Program-made: the position numbers and the translations under genes
Part shown: one piece after another, positions 63,227 to 64,000 of the stretch
Position numbering within the stretch: position 1 is the stretch's first letter
Layout of the letters: every line of letters begins with the position of its first letter
NCBI GenBank assembly: GCA_910589035.1
Contig: CAJUSI010000020.1
Coordinates: 1 to 64,000 of the forward strand
From: an uncultured Acetatifactor sp.
GTDB lineage: Bacteria > Bacillota > Clostridia > Lachnospirales > Lachnospiraceae
Direction: 5' to 3'
Length of the DNA: 64,000 nt
Notes under the pieces: model-generated
The model's database searches: none
What the model saw: the letters and a program-made list of their open reading frames with translations, nothing else
Told to the model about the DNA's origin: nothing

Positions 63227-64000
63227 ATGGCAAGTCTATCTTTAAAGAATGTATGTAAGGTATATCCGAACGGCTTCGAAGCAGTTAAGGACTTTAACCT
63301 GGAGATCGCGGATCAGGAGTTCATTATCTTTGTAGGTCCTTCCGGATGCGGTAAGTCCACCACACTTCGTATGATCGCAGGTCTGGAGGATATCTCTTCA
63401 GGCGAACTGAGAATCGGTGACAGGGTTGTCAATGACGTAGAACCCAAGGATCGTGATATCGCAATGGTATTCCAGAACTACGCTCTGTATCCTCATATGT
63501 CCGTATATGACAATATGGCGTTCGGTTTGAAGCTGAGAAAGGTTCCCAAGGATCAGATCGACAAGATGGTGAAGGAAGCTGCCAAGATTCTTGACCTGAC
63601 TCCTCTCCTTGACCGTAAGCCGAAGGCTCTGTCCGGTGGTCAGAGACAGCGTGTTGCCATGGGCCGTGCTATCGTTCGTAATCCTAAGGTATTCCTTATG
63701 GATGAGCCTCTTTCCAACCTGGATGCCAAGCTGCGTGTGCAGATGCGTGTTGAGATTTCCAAGCTGCATCAGAGACTGGGCACCACGATTATCTACGTTA
63801 CCCATGACCAGACAGAGGCTATGACCCTTGGTACCAGAATCGTTGTTATGAAGGACGGCGTTATCCAGCAGGTAGATACTCCTCAGAATCTGTATGAGAA
63901 GCCCCAGAATCTCTTCGTTGCAGGATTCATGGGATCTCCTCAGATGAACTTCCTGGATGCGCAGGTTAAGGTTGCCGGCAATGTGGCAAGCCTTGAAATC
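63227..64000 (+). CDS. carbohydrate ABC transporter ATPase (MsmK/UgpC-like), partial
   Basis: 258 codons seen; the gene leaves the window. RBS AAAGGAG lies 10 bases before ATG. Walker [16 protein letters not shown]-loop [13 protein letters not shown], signature [20 protein letters not shown], Walker [14 protein letters not shown]-loop [12 protein letters not shown]. The first part of the C-terminal TOBE region ([20 protein letters not shown]) is of the MalK/MsmK/UgpC type, an ATPase shared by several sugar importers. Confidence 0.95.
   Translation, partial: MASLSLKNVCKVYPNGFEAVKDFNLEIADQEFIIFVGPSGCGKSTTLRMIAGLEDISSGELRIGDRVVNDVEPKDRDIAMVFQNYALYPHMSVYDNMAFGLKLRKVPKDQIDKMVKEAAKILDLTPLLDRKPKALSGGQRQRVAMGRAIVRNPKVFLMDEPLSNLDAKLRVQMRVEISKLHQRLGTTIIYVTHDQTEAMTLGTRIVVMKDGVIQQVDTPQNLYEKPQNLFVAGFMGSPQMNFLDAQVKVAGNVASLEI

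Overview
The window looks like a chromosomal segment of a gut-type Lachnospiraceae (Clostridium cluster XIVa) bacterium. The evidence is moderate-to-high GC, AGGAGG-type ribosome binding sites, a rpsF-ssb-rpsR-gdpP-rplI-dnaB block, pyruvate formate-lyase fermentation genes, split transketolase genes, Rpn-type PD-(D/E)XK proteins, LPXTG pili with His/Cys repeats, and a T-box before metG. No species can be named from the sequence alone. No rRNA, tRNA or CRISPR array was seen.

Layout. 0-8.4 kb: 5' end of an IS66-type transposase, a chemoreceptor gene broken by one in-frame TAG, a DUF1266 gene with a small partner, an autoregulated TetR gene, a GMP synthase lacking the catalytic core of its glutaminase domain, and a YdcF-like membrane protein. 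8.5-18.4 kb: a sortase-pilus locus made of a coiled-coil protein, signal peptidase I, a 1750-residue LPXTG adhesin carrying 25 H-x-H-x3-C modules, a pilin backbone and a class C sortase. The second half of the adhesin and most of the backbone gene are distinctly AT-rich, as if a cassette had been exchanged. 18.5-21.5 kb: decayed Rpn-family genes, plus a sortase fragment joined to a copied Rpn tail. 21.6-28.4 kb: DUF951, S6, SSB, S18, GdpP, L9, DnaB and a MerR-type gene. 28.4-32.9 kb: an anaerobic fermentation cluster (ferredoxin, PFL-activating enzyme, PFL) in which PFL is encoded in pieces, and a DUF1858 gene. 33-37.5 kb: MecA, a small unknown protein, a GH18 protein and a cell-wall amidase. 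37.5-41.3 kb: a response regulator, ABC-2 transporter and histidine kinase operon, with 37-bp direct repeats upstream. 41.3-45.3 kb: an 8-bp microsatellite, a SUKH-like gene, a membrane-anchored Mrr-type nuclease and a DUF885 protein. 45.3-50.2 kb: FGGY kinase, AraD-type epimerase and two transketolase halves, which together feed pentoses into central metabolism. 50.4-57.6 kb: alcohol and aldehyde dehydrogenases, an NAD-dependent epimerase-like protein, an amidase with a duplicated cytoplasmic segment, ribulose-phosphate 3-epimerase and an unknown protein. 57.8-64 kb: T-box, metG, lipase-like hydrolase, GNAT, a YesL-like protein, and the start of a sugar ABC ATPase that runs off the window.

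The most notable candidate is the fragmented pyruvate formate-lyase. The 678-residue body has the Cys-Cys site but ends before the glycyl-radical domain. That domain is a separate 80-residue gene. Between them lies a 67-residue paralogue of the start of that domain that has lost the radical glycine and gained a Cys-containing tail. Second are the GMP synthase without a glutaminase core and the mosaic His/Cys-repeat pilus adhesin.
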